Assembly: GCF_020880695.1 (NCBI RefSeq) | Contig: NZ_JAJIWO010000007.1 | Coordinates: 62,001 to 126,000, forward strand | Direction: 5' to 3' | Length of the DNA stretch: 64,000 bases | Origin: Mucilaginibacter sp. UR6-11 | GTDB taxonomy: Bacteria > Bacteroidota > Bacteroidia > Sphingobacteriales > Sphingobacteriaceae | In this document: piece by piece, positions 36,030 through 44,071 of the stretch | How the letters are laid out: each line of letters opens with the position of its first letter | Numbering within the stretch: the first letter of the stretch is position 1 | Program-made: the position numbers and the translations under genes | The notes under the pieces: model-generated | What the model saw: the letters and a program-made list of their open reading frames with translations, nothing else | The model's database searches: none | Told to the model about the DNA's origin: nothing

Positions 36030-37627
36030 GAAATTCAGAACAATACCTCGGGCTTTGGCAGCAAAAACGCAATGAGTTACCGATCAGCTATGATGTACAG
36101 GCTGATTGGGCCGATATGCAGCAGCTTTTAGATCAAAACCTGCCGGTTAATGATCCGGCCGGTAATACCAACGCCGGTGCACAATTAGCTCATCTGGTTA
36201 GGTTTAAATTGCTGTATGCTGTTATTGCCCTGCTTTTGGCGGGAGCTTTAACTTACCTGATCGTACATCATCGCGCAGCAACAAAATATAAAGAACCTGT
36301 AAAAACCGGGATGAAACATGCCCTAGCAAAAAAGGACATTATCCCGCCGGACAAGCTACGGCAGGACAAGCTGCAGGCGGCAGATTCTGCAGTAGCCACT
36401 AGCAAAAATGCCACAGCCAGCGGCAATCATTTAAATAAAATTAACGCTGATAAAACCGGTAATTCATCAAATAACGATGCACCAAACTTAAAAAATACAG
36501 CAGCAGCTGATGACCGCAGGGCAGCTAACCCCGGTGTAAATAGCAAAGTATTATCCTTAAATGACAGGTTAAATAATAGTTCGCGGCTACTTTATAATCC
36601 GGCACCGTCATCAACCGGAGGATTTAAGCGTTTAGGGCACGTTAAGAGGCCCAGTACATCATCCAAATCCAATCAACGTACCGGAGAAAGATTGTATAAC
36701 AGAACCGCCGGTCAGCCCGGAAATTCGTATAATTTACCGCAGCGACCGGGAAGGCTAACAGCAAAAAATACAGATACCCGTTTTTCAGCTGACAGTATAC
36801 AAGCGCAAGAAATCATATCGCCATCATCAACGCTGTTAACTTCGGGCTGGGATAACAGTGCAATAGGCCTTATCTCGAAAAATTCTGACGTTGTTAACAA
36901 AACACTTAAACCAGCCACCGCAAAATCTGCCAACAAAAAAACACCTTCAAAAAAACAAACCGCATCAACAAACACTGGTTTTGACTGGGGGCTACTTGCC
37001 GGAGTAAATACGTCGGGTAGTTTTACAACTAAAAGCCAGAACAAAAATATCTATGGCAGTTTACCTGTAGATGTCTATAGCGGGTTATTTGCCACCTATA
37101 ACCTTAGTAACAAATGGGCTGTTAACCTGCAGACAAGGTTGTTAACCCCGCATAAAGTAAGCGGCGGTTATAGCCATACCAATGACAGCAAGAAAGACAC
37201 CGCCCAAAATTTGCAGATAACTGATTCGCGCAAGGTTTACACCGCTGATATACCGTTACAGCTGGTTTATAAGGTTACCGGTATTCTTAATATTAAGGCA
37301 GGACCGGTGCTTACCCTCCCCTTAAAACAGGTCAATGGGGTGAGCACATTTACCACAAAAACCCGTAAAGACAGCACAGGATACTATAACACCGTGACCG
37401 ATGCAATAAACAATACCGGCTTTGATAAAAAGGTGCGTTTCGGGGTATCAGCCGGGATCGGGCTAAATTATAAACGTTTATTATTTGAGGCCGGTTATTA
37501 TTATGGCCTGCAAAGGCTGAAAATAAGCTCGTCGCTGGGCAGCTATACAGCTAACACCGGCAGCCTGCAATTTACCATTGGCATTAAACTCAATAAGAAT
37601 AAAAAAACAGGCCCCTCTTTGCCATAA
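36026..37627 (+). CDS. Membrane-anchored protein with C-terminal outer-membrane-barrel-like domain
   Basis: A 533-residue protein. Residues 1-60 are cytoplasmic and may bind the sigma factor, a single helix lies at about 66-86, then 230 residues of low-complexity Asn/Lys/Ser/Thr-rich linker, and residues about 325-533 look like a PorT-type outer-membrane barrel (WGLLAGVNTSGSF, GLFATYNLSNKWAVNLQTRLL, and a final SLQFTIGIKL). A chain that carries both an inner-membrane anchor and a barrel-like end would span the periplasm. It starts within the sigma gene stop. Anti-sigma function is inferred from position. Confidence 0.8.
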   Translation: MRNSEQYLGLWQQKRNELPISYDVQADWADMQQLLDQNLPVNDPAGNTNAGAQLAHLVRFKLLYAVIALLLAGALTYLIVHHRAATKYKEPVKTGMKHALAKKDIIPPDKLRQDKLQAADSAVATSKNATASGNHLNKINADKTGNSSNNDAPNLKNTAAADDRRAANPGVNSKVLSLNDRLNNSSRLLYNPAPSSTGGFKRLGHVKRPSTSSKSNQRTGERLYNRTAGQPGNSYNLPQRPGRLTAKNTDTRFSADSIQAQEIISPSSTLLTSGWDNSAIGLISKNSDVVNKTLKPATAKSANKKTPSKKQTASTNTGFDWGLLAGVNTSGSFTTKSQNKNIYGSLPVDVYSGLFATYNLSNKWAVNLQTRLLTPHKVSGGYSHTNDSKKDTAQNLQITDSRKVYTADIPLQLVYKVTGILNIKAGPVLTLPLKQVNGVSTFTTKTRKDSTGYYNTVTDAINNTGFDKKVRFGVSAGIGLNYKRLLFEAGYYYGLQRLKISSSLGSYTANTGSLQFTIGIKLNKNKKTGPSLP

Positions 37628-37628
37628 C

Positions 37629-37664
37629 AATAAAGGCGGACCAGGTAAATAGTCCGCCTTTATT
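37629..37664. terminator. Bidirectional terminator
   Basis: Arms 37629-37641 and 37652-37664 are perfect complements (AATAAAGGCGGAC and its reverse complement), between the barrel protein (+) and the PfkB kinase (-). Confidence 0.85.
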
Positions 37665-37690
37665 AATTATAATATATAAGGTTTCCAATC

Positions 37691-38608
37691 TTATTTAAGC
37701 TCGAAAGAAGACAACTGAACAAACTGCTGTACACGTTCGGCTACTTCTGCATCGGTAAGGTTTTTGATTTTTTCGGTGCCAAATTTCTCCACGCAGAACG
37801 ACGCCAGCGCCGAACCGAAGATGATGGCATTTTTCATATTATGGAAGTTAACCGTGCCAACTTTAGCCATATAGCCGATAAAACCACCGGCAAAGGTATC
37901 GCCGGCGCCTGTCGGGTCAAATACTTCGGCAAGTGGCAATGCCGGGGCCGAGAAGATCTTATCCTCATGAAACAATAACGCGCCGTGCTCGCCTTTTTTT
38001 ATGATCAGGTATTTTGGACCCATGGTTAAAATTTTACGGGCCGCCTTAACCAACGAATATTCGCCTGATAACTGGCGCGCTTCGGCATCGTTGATGGTTA
38101 ATACGTCTATCAGTTTGATGGTTTCCAGCAAATCGTTCATGGCAATGTCCATCCAAAAGTTCATGGTGTCCATTACAATCAGTTTAGGGCGGTTTTTAAG
38201 GCGTTTAATAACCGTTTGCTGCACTTGTGGGGTTAGGTTACCCAACATCAGATAATCGCAGTCCTGATAGCTTTCCGGAATGATGGGGTCAAAGTCAGCC
38301 AACACGTTTAATTCAGTTACCAGCGTGTCGCGGCTATTCATATCATTATGATACTTACCGCTCCAAAAAAAAGATTTCTCTCCTTTTTTTATTTGTAATC
38401 CTTCGGTATTAATACCGTGATTGTTAAAGTCGGCTATTTCGCTTCCAGGAAAATCATCACCTACAACAGCAACAATTTTTATATTTTCGTAAAAGTAAGA
38501 AGCGGCCAGGCCTGCATAGGTTGCAGCGCCGCCAACTATTTTGTCTGTTTTACCAAAGGGGGTTTCAATAGCGTCAAACGCAACAGTACCAATAACTAAT
38601 AAACTCAT
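37691..38608 (-). CDS. PfkB-family carbohydrate kinase
   Basis: A 305-residue ribokinase-like sugar or nucleoside kinase. The N-terminus GTVAFDAIETPFG and GGAATYAGLAASY are the substrate-side segments; the C-terminal DPTGAGDTFAGGFIGYM carries the catalytic Asp and anion hole of the family. The substrate cannot be named: ribokinase, adenosine kinase and other PfkB members share this signature. Single gene, ending at a terminator shared with the sigma/anti-sigma pair. Confidence 0.88.
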   Translation of the reverse strand: MSLLVIGTVAFDAIETPFGKTDKIVGGAATYAGLAASYFYENIKIVAVVGDDFPGSEIADFNNHGINTEGLQIKKGEKSFFWSGKYHNDMNSRDTLVTELNVLADFDPIIPESYQDCDYLMLGNLTPQVQQTVIKRLKNRPKLIVMDTMNFWMDIAMNDLLETIKLIDVLTINDAEARQLSGEYSLVKAARKILTMGPKYLIIKKGEHGALLFHEDKIFSAPALPLAEVFDPTGAGDTFAGGFIGYMAKVGTVNFHNMKNAIIFGSALASFCVEKFGTEKIKNLTDAEVAERVQQFVQLSSFELK

Positions 38609-38763
38609 TTAATATTTATCTTTTTTGCAAAGATTGTAAAATTACCCCAGTAATCATACCTATTGCAATACAAACCTTAATTGCCGGCGGACATGGGAAT
38701 ATAGCACCGGCCGCAAATTAAACTAACTCATATTTAATGTTTTACATTTTTTTTTAAAAAACA

Positions 38764-38794
38764 TTGTGAAATAAGTATAGAAATGATACTTTTG
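38764..38794 (+). promoter_or_regulatory. Promoter of the tRNA-Asn gene
   Basis: TTG at 38764-38766, then 20 bp, then TACTTTTG at 38787-38794, a full match to -7 TAnnTTTG. The mature tRNA begins 22 bases after it. Confidence 0.65.
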
Positions 38795-38816
38795 CACACT
38801 CCAAACGGAAAATGAT

Positions 38817-38893
38817 TCCTGAGTAGCTCAGCTGGTTAGAGCATCTGACTGTTAATCAGAGGGTCGCTGGTTCGAGCCCAGCCTCAGGAGCCA
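38817..38893 (+). tRNA. tRNA-Asn (GTT)
   Basis: The cloverleaf fits: acceptor arm TCCTGAG (38817-38823) pairs with CTCAGGA (38883-38889), the anticodon GTT is at 38851-38853 in a CTGACTGTTAATCAG loop, the T arm carries GGTTCGAGCC, and the 3' CCA is encoded at 38891-38893. The recombinase remnant on the opposite strand reads into its 3' end. Confidence 0.97.
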
Positions 38894-39615
38894 GAATGGG
38901 CAAGCACGTTTTACGGTCGCTTGCCCTTCTTTTTTTCTCCCGTAACGAGCTGTTAATCTGATAGATAAGTTGGAACAAAAAGTCAACCTTAGCGGTTCGA
39001 TGTTGCAAATTTTCAAAAGTGAATTTTTCGGGGTACATCGAACCAATTACCTCTCTTTGAACGTAAGTATCAAAATTAGAGTAGATTACATCTATTTGGG
39101 TCAACTTGGTAATGGCCTTATCTAACAAACGCTCTACCTCTACCAGACTAACCGCGGTAACAGGTGCTTCAGCAAGTTTAGCCTCTAAAACAGCGATCCG
39201 ATGTTCACTTTCTGTTTTGATAGTTTTATAGTCGGAACCATCCAAGTCTCCAGTCAGTAATAATTCCCTCGCTTTTGTAATGCGATTGCTCAGTTCTGTT
39301 ATCTCAACTATATAATTGGTTTTGTTTTGTGTTTCACCTTTTGTGGCATCTATGTAAGCGTCCATTATCGCGATTTTAAAGACATCTTTTGAATCTTCAT
39401 TGAGGACATACATTTTCAATTCATCGACAAATGCTTTGTTAACTTCTTCGGCTTTCTTACGGTAGCCACAAGCAGACGAGCAGTGGTAATAGTAATAGTA
39501 GTTATTACGTCCTTTGGATGCGCTACCACATAAAATACGGTTACATTGCGTACAATGTAAGAACCCTTTTAACGGCAGCATAGCAGGCGACATTATGGTT
39601 AATTTGATTTTTCGC
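38856..39615 (-). pseudogene. Serine recombinase, C-terminal fragment
   Basis: About 250 residues of a large serine recombinase without its catalytic N-terminus. The zinc-ribbon segment is clear (FLHCTQCNRILCG, then YYYYYHCSSACGYRKK, four cysteines), followed by a coiled region with Lys/Glu/Leu heptads. The frame runs past the usual end of such proteins and into the antisense of tRNA-Asn, giving APEAGLEPATL before the stop. The homologous part seems to begin near 39615; the residues further upstream are unlike the family and belong to the next fragment's DNA. It marks an old integration by a serine-recombinase element. Confidence 0.8.
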
Positions 39616-39731
39616 TTCTTGCCAACCAAATATTTTGGGATGGTTATGCACAACAGTTAGCAACAGATAACCCCACAGTCTTTCAGTTTGAATTTAACGA
39701 ATTTCTAAATACTTACCATTATGAAAACTGA
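39603..39731 (+). pseudogene. C-terminal remnant of an unknown gene
   Basis: An open frame of 42 codons runs from 39603 to a TGA at 39731, ending in PTVFQFEFNEFLNTYHYEN. It has protein-like composition, and its last 11 bases overlap the start of the next small gene, an arrangement typical of coupled genes. Its head is missing at the same point where the recombinase fragment loses its head, which points to a deletion junction near 39605-39625. Identity unknown. Confidence 0.45.
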
Positions 39732-39891
39732 TAAAATCTTCTTACTGGTGAAAATCACAATAAGAACCAAGTACCCAAACATCCATGATGCCATAAAGGA
39801 ACTGCAAGAGGAAACCGATTATCATTTCGGCAGTACGAAAAATGTGGAGGTATTAAAAACGGAAATAATCAAGTTGAAAACTAAAAATTAG
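39721..39891 (+). CDS. Small protein, 56 residues
   Basis: MKTDKIFLLVKITIRTKYPN begins a 56-residue protein with a mostly helical, Lys/Glu-rich C-terminus. It overlaps the end of the preceding remnant and is followed 3 bases later by the J-domain gene, so it seems part of a coupled set. I do not recognise a family. Confidence 0.6.
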   Translation: MKTDKIFLLVKITIRTKYPNIHDAIKELQEETDYHFGSTKNVEVLKTEIIKLKTKN

Positions 39892-39894
39892 AGC

Positions 39895-40392
39895 ATGAAA
39901 TGGTTTAATGAGTGTGGGACACTTGAGGAAGTCAAGGCGACCTACAAAAAACTGGCAAAGCAGTATCACCCCGATTTGGGGGGTGATACGGTTACCATGC
40001 AGGAAATCAACAAAGAGTATGCTTTTGCCTCTGCCAAAGCCATCAAAGGGGCTAATTTATCCGAGGAAGAAACGGAAAACGAAATATTATCGTCCGAAGC
40101 GTACCGTAACGCTATTGAGAAAATCATCCATTTAGAGGGCATTACGATTGAGTTAGTAGGTTACTGGCTTTGGTGTACCGGCAACACCTATCCTGTAAGA
40201 GCCACGCTAAAGGATGCGGGTTTCTTTTTTGCGCCTAAAAAATTAGCCTGGTATTTCCGTACAGCCGAGTATAAAGTTTCAAAAGGTGGTAAAAAATCGC
40301 TGGATGAAATTAGGAGCAAATACGGTAGCGAAGTCTTAAATGATGAAAAGCCAAAGCGCAATTATATTAATCAAAAAACCTACAAGCCATGA
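39895..40392 (+). CDS. J-domain (DnaJ-like) accessory protein
   Basis: A 165-residue protein. Residues 1-45 resemble a compact J domain with KKLAKQYHPDLGGD carrying the H-P-D tripeptide at about residue 25, which in DnaJ stimulates DnaK ATPase. The rest has a conserved-looking YWLWCTGNTYPVRATLKDAGFFF segment with aromatic residues. Proteins of this build are found on Bacteroidota mobile elements; their partner is not known. The stop overlaps the ATG of the next small gene (ATGA at 40389-40392), so the two are translationally coupled. Confidence 0.8.
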   Translation: MKWFNECGTLEEVKATYKKLAKQYHPDLGGDTVTMQEINKEYAFASAKAIKGANLSEEETENEILSSEAYRNAIEKIIHLEGITIELVGYWLWCTGNTYPVRATLKDAGFFFAPKKLAWYFRTAEYKVSKGGKKSLDEIRSKYGSEVLNDEKPKRNYINQKTYKP

Positions 40393-40457
40393 GTTATATA
40401 GTGATTGAGATGTTTGGTGGACCCTTATGTAAACAAAACGATTATGTAAAGTATTAA
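40389..40457 (+). pseudogene. 5' half of a small gene split by the RIT element
   Basis: MSYIVIEMFGGP is encoded before the recombinase element begins near 40422; the reading then runs into element DNA and stops at 40457. The other half lies at 43943-44056. It starts within the J-domain gene stop. Together the two halves would give a protein of about 49 residues. Confidence 0.7.
40423..40451 (+). repeat. Left inverted repeat of the RIT element
   Basis: CCTTATGTAAAC, five bases, GATTATGTAAAG. The block is repeated in inverse orientation at 43884-43913 with one indel and two mismatches. An inverted copy of GATTATGTAAAG lies at 40497-40508. Confidence 0.75.
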
Positions 40458-40515
40458 CCATTTGTAGCTTTTTTATTCACTATTTGATGGGATTTACTTT
40501 ACATAATCTTTTGAG

Positions 40516-41541
40516 CTAAAAGCTATTCAACCATTCTTTAAGTTCTGAGTTCCCTATCCATATTGGATCGGGCGCTTCGGCGGGTTTAACATTTACGTAT
40601 GCTTTTTCAAGAGCTGCCCTCTTTAGATTAGCATCGGCTCTCGCGTAAGTTTCGGTAGATTGTACCGAAACATGACCCAGGATGTCCCGAATGTATACCA
40701 GATTTATTCCCGCTTGTAAAAGATGCATCGCTTTCGAATGCCTTAAGGAATGGCAACTGATTTTTTCAGGGATTAGGTCAGGTGTTTCTTCCCGGGCTTT
40801 CTTTACATATTTAAGCAATATATTGGTAACACCTGCTCTTGTTAGCTTTTGATGATAACTGTTAGCAAAAAGAGGGTATTGGTTTGCGAAAGGTTCGAGT
40901 AATTTCCGTTCAGCCATATATTGTTTTAGTATGTTAACCTGGTCATCCAAAAGTGGAACAACCCGACTTTTGTCTCCCTTACCTTTCAGCAGTATGGTAG
41001 CCGGTTTATTAAAACGGATAACTGCCGGCGTAAGATCAATGATCTCTTGAACACGGGCACCCGTATCGTACAATAACGATAGTAGTGCAAGGTCGCGCCT
41101 GCCTTTCTTGGTGCTCACATCAGGTTGTTTTAATAGCAGCCGGATGCCATCAATTGTAAGATAACTCATCAAAGGTTTATTTACTTTTTTGATCTGTATG
41201 GACATGATTTGCTGATACTCATATAAAGCATCCGGCCGCTGGTATTGCACATATTTAAAGAATGAGTGTATCGCACCAAGTCTTTGGTTTCTTGTTGCTA
41301 TGCTTGAGCCTCTTTGCGATTGCAGCCAGTCGAGGAACTCTACGATCAATTTTTTTGTTATTGATGTAAGTTCCAGTTTTTCCGGCTTGATCCGTTTTTC
41401 ACGTTCTATAAATGTTATTAATAGAACAAATGTATCGCGATAGGATACGACGGTGTTTGAACTTAACCCTCTTTCATGGGTCAGGTACTTTGTAAAAAAG
41501 TCCGTCAGGTGTTTGGAGAAATCAGTTGGTTTCATGGTCAA
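40516..41541 (-). CDS. Tyrosine recombinase, third of the RIT trio (RitC-like)
   Basis: A 341-residue tyrosine recombinase/integrase. An N-terminal SAM-like core-binding domain (LSSNTVVSYRDTFVLLITF) is followed by the catalytic domain with the first Arg in DTGARVQEIIDL, the H-x-x-R pair in CHSLRHSKAMHLL, the LGHVSVQSTETY segment carrying the second His and the nucleophile Tyr. All catalytic residues are present. It overlaps the preceding recombinase by 20 bases (41522-41541), pointing to coupled translation. Confidence 0.9.
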   Translation of the reverse strand: MTMKPTDFSKHLTDFFTKYLTHERGLSSNTVVSYRDTFVLLITFIEREKRIKPEKLELTSITKKLIVEFLDWLQSQRGSSIATRNQRLGAIHSFFKYVQYQRPDALYEYQQIMSIQIKKVNKPLMSYLTIDGIRLLLKQPDVSTKKGRRDLALLSLLYDTGARVQEIIDLTPAVIRFNKPATILLKGKGDKSRVVPLLDDQVNILKQYMAERKLLEPFANQYPLFANSYHQKLTRAGVTNILLKYVKKAREETPDLIPEKISCHSLRHSKAMHLLQAGINLVYIRDILGHVSVQSTETYARADANLKRAALEKAYVNVKPAEAPDPIWIGNSELKEWLNSF

Positions 41542-42511
41542 GGCGGGGGAAAACGTTAAAAGTTAACATGTCGATATTTTTAATCAGGCCGGGGTACATC
41601 TCGGCGGTCAACCTTACATACAAGTCGGTTGCTTTGAGGGATTGATGGCCAAGATATGTGGAGATAATAGGTAATGAACAATAAAGATCCATTCCTTCAT
41701 CAATCATCTTTGCCAAAGCATGGCAGGCCGTTGTATGCCTTATATCATGAATTCTCGGCCCCGAATGATTGTGAGAACCACCAGTAAAAGCTATTCCCGC
41801 CTTCGTTAATACCCTTCTGTACCAACTATAAACAACAGCCCGATGACAACGCTCACCATTCATCTTTACAAAAAAGAAAGTGTCTCCAGAGGTTTTGATC
41901 GGCATTTGGCCTCTATACTCGTACATTTTGCAAGCCCGCGCCAATGAGTCCGACAGCGGGAGATTACGTTCAAACCCGTTTTTATTGTCTTTGACGATAA
42001 TATAGTTATCGATGAGATTGAAGTCTTTATTTCTCAGGTCTAATGCTTCATTTATACGTAACCCCGTACCATATAGGAACCTTATCAAAATTGGCATAGC
42101 GAACACGGTAGAGTCCATTACCTTATCTTTTGTGGCCAGCTTATCACACGCCATAAAGATGTTTTCCATTTCAATTTTTGAAAACACATAAGGGTTAAAG
42201 TTTTTGCGGTATTTGGGCAGCATTCTTATAAATGAACGGATATTGATGTTGCACAGGTAAGAAGAAAGTTGATTGAGGCAAACGCACCGGCTATAGCGAT
42301 AGGTCTCCGATTCGCAGCCTATTCGCGCACACCATTTATCAGAAAGTTCTTTGGATATACCAACATTAGTTTCACCTTCTTCAATGGTAAACCGGTCAAA
42401 GTAGGCTAATAATCTTGCCTCCCTGTCATATTTGTAACCAACGCTTCTCTTGAAAGCTATCAATTGCTCGATATAACTGGCGTAGATACCGTGATATGTT
42501 ATTTTAAGCAT
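41522..42511 (-). CDS. Tyrosine recombinase, second of the RIT trio (RitB-like)
   Basis: A 329-residue tyrosine recombinase. The core-binding domain is at about 10-120. Catalytic residues are visible: Arg in LYGTGLRINEALDL, H-x-x-R in IHDIRHTTACHAL, and LGHQSLKATDLYVRL with the second His and the Tyr. It overlaps its upstream neighbour by 8 bases (42504-42511) and its downstream neighbour by 20, as expected for a trio made as one transcript. Confidence 0.9.
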   Translation of the reverse strand: MLKITYHGIYASYIEQLIAFKRSVGYKYDREARLLAYFDRFTIEEGETNVGISKELSDKWCARIGCESETYRYSRCVCLNQLSSYLCNINIRSFIRMLPKYRKNFNPYVFSKIEMENIFMACDKLATKDKVMDSTVFAMPILIRFLYGTGLRINEALDLRNKDFNLIDNYIIVKDNKNGFERNLPLSDSLARACKMYEYRGQMPIKTSGDTFFFVKMNGERCHRAVVYSWYRRVLTKAGIAFTGGSHNHSGPRIHDIRHTTACHALAKMIDEGMDLYCSLPIISTYLGHQSLKATDLYVRLTAEMYPGLIKNIDMLTFNVFPRLDHETN

Positions 42512-43763
42512 AGAAGTATCCCCCTTTCTGTGTATAAAACGACCCAGACACCATCGGCACCTCTAATGCACAATGCCGGAGTGATTTCAGATCGATGCGT
42601 AGGTAATACCTGCTCGTGGTTTCACTGGACTTGTGTCCCAGAATTTCAGAAATGACTGGCAGGGTGGTTTGACTTTCAAGCAGCAGCCCGGCCAAACTAT
42701 GTCTAAGCGCGTGAGGGCCACTTTTCTTATGTCGGATATCGATGTCTGCACTTGCAAAGATCCTTTTAACATTTGAAGAAACCGAACTTGCCATTAGTTC
42801 TGTATATGGTGAAAGAGATATCAGAAAAATATATTGGCTATTTGATTTTGGTCTGCCATATCGCAAGTAATCAATGATGGCATTTCCTACTTCTGGTAAG
42901 AGGGGTAATTCCACCGGCCTGCAAGTTTTATACTGCATCAACTTAATCGTGTTTTGCGTCCAATCGATGTTATTGAACTGAAGTTTAACTATATCGGATG
43001 CCCTTAACCCTAACTTTGCCGCCAATAATATGATCGCATAATTGCGTTTGCCAGTTGCCGAAGCTCTATCAATGGAGTCCAACAGCTTTTTTATTTCGTC
43101 AGCGGTATAACTTGATGGTCGCTTTTTATGCGAGTTATAACCGCTTTTAGGGATGACCTTGGAATAATCTATATCAAGTATTTGCTGTTTGTATAAGAAG
43201 TTAAAAAAGCCTCTGATAATAATAATGGCTCTGCTTGCTATTGACCAATTTTCTGATTTGAAGCTTTTGAAATACATCAAGAGGTGCAGTTCATTCACCT
43301 CTTTTATTGACTGAACATTGTGCTGGGTTAAATAATCAAGCAATTTAGATAGGTAATACCTGTCATAAGAGATAGTCCTGGGGGCAAACCTTTGAGATAT
43401 ACGGTCAGCAATATAGCCCATCATAACCTCCCCAATAGACCCACCCAGTGCAGCGGGGATTTCTTTTGCTCTTAAAACTCGTCCTGTCTCCTGGAATTCA
43501 ATGAGATCCCTAATGACCCTCAAGAGCGTTCTTTCATAGGGCTTTAAGTTTTGGAGGTCTTTATCTGCAAATAGGAAAAATAAATAATCCTTACATACAG
43601 CCGCATCTACCAACTCGATTTTATGATCTAAAAGATACCTCGCGAAGTTATTCCAATACCAGCGGTGACACTGAACCGTACTATCCGCGAGTTTGCGTAC
43701 GCCCGTCATGTAAACTTTGAACTCACTTGTTAAGTCTTCTAATTTTTTTGGTTTATCATTCAT
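42504..43763 (-). CDS. Tyrosine recombinase, first of the RIT trio (RitA-like)
   Basis: A 419-residue tyrosine recombinase, the longest and first-transcribed member of the trio. The N-terminal half carries an extra domain before the SAM-like domain (IKEVNELHLLMYFKSFKSENW). Catalytic residues: Arg in AKLGLRASDIVKL, H-x-x-R in GPHALRHSLAGLLL, and LGHKSSETTSRYYLR with the second His and the Tyr. Start ATG at 43763; upstream lies the right-hand motif cluster, so the binding sites and promoter probably overlap. Confidence 0.9.
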   Translation of the reverse strand: MNDKPKKLEDLTSEFKVYMTGVRKLADSTVQCHRWYWNNFARYLLDHKIELVDAAVCKDYLFFLFADKDLQNLKPYERTLLRVIRDLIEFQETGRVLRAKEIPAALGGSIGEVMMGYIADRISQRFAPRTISYDRYYLSKLLDYLTQHNVQSIKEVNELHLLMYFKSFKSENWSIASRAIIIIRGFFNFLYKQQILDIDYSKVIPKSGYNSHKKRPSSYTADEIKKLLDSIDRASATGKRNYAIILLAAKLGLRASDIVKLQFNNIDWTQNTIKLMQYKTCRPVELPLLPEVGNAIIDYLRYGRPKSNSQYIFLISLSPYTELMASSVSSNVKRIFASADIDIRHKKSGPHALRHSLAGLLLESQTTLPVISEILGHKSSETTSRYYLRIDLKSLRHCALEVPMVSGSFYTQKGGYFYA

Positions 43764-43883
43764 AAATACAATATTTTGTTAGGGCAACATCGCCCATCAT
43801 CAAAAATATTGTACATGATTATGTAAAGAAAAAAGGGGGAGTTCTAAATCAAGGAATTGATTTTCAAATACCTAAATACAAAT

Positions 43884-43913
43884 GTTTACATAATCGTTTT
43901 ATTTACATAAAGG
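43884..43913 (-). repeat. Right inverted repeat of the RIT element
   Basis: The reverse complement of this block matches 40423-40451 with one indel and two mismatches. Beyond it, CCTTATGTAAAG (43915-43926) is followed directly by CTTTGCATAAGG (43927-43938), a near-perfect 24-base palindrome. Confidence 0.75.
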
Positions 43914-43942
43914 CCCTTATGTAAAGCTTTGCATAAGGCGCG

Positions 43943-44056
43943 GAGTACGCTATCATCGCAACTGATACAGACGGTAATAATTTAGTATTCGAAAACCGTG
44001 AAGATGCCGAAGCCGAGGCGTCCGATTGCCAAGACGGATTGGTAGTTGAAATTTAG
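43943..44056 (+). pseudogene. 3' half of a small gene split by the RIT element
   Basis: The frame reads EYAIIATDTDGNNLVFENR, then EDAEAEASDCQDGLVVEI and TAG. It has no start of its own and is clearly protein-like, with acidic composition. It continues the frame of MSYIVIEMFGGP at 40389 to give a protein of about 49 residues; the joining codon cannot be fixed because a few bases at the junction are ambiguous. Confidence 0.7.
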
Positions 44057-44071
44057 TCGCAAGTCCAAAAT

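Larger units (their letters stand above)
40422..43942 (-). mobile_element. Recombinase-in-trio (RIT) element
   Basis: Three tyrosine recombinase genes in the same direction overlap by 8 and 20 bp and fill 3.2 kb, with short inverted repeats at both ends. This is the make-up of RIT elements. TIR-like repeats are 40423-40451 and 43884-43913. A 12-base direct repeat, CCCTTATGTAAA, occurs at 40422-40433 and 43914-43925. A motif like GATTATGTAAAG recurs eight times near the ends in both orientations, a likely set of recombinase binding sites. The element lies inside a small gene (halves at 40389 and 43943). The exact edges are uncertain by about 25 bases on the right. Confidence 0.82.
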
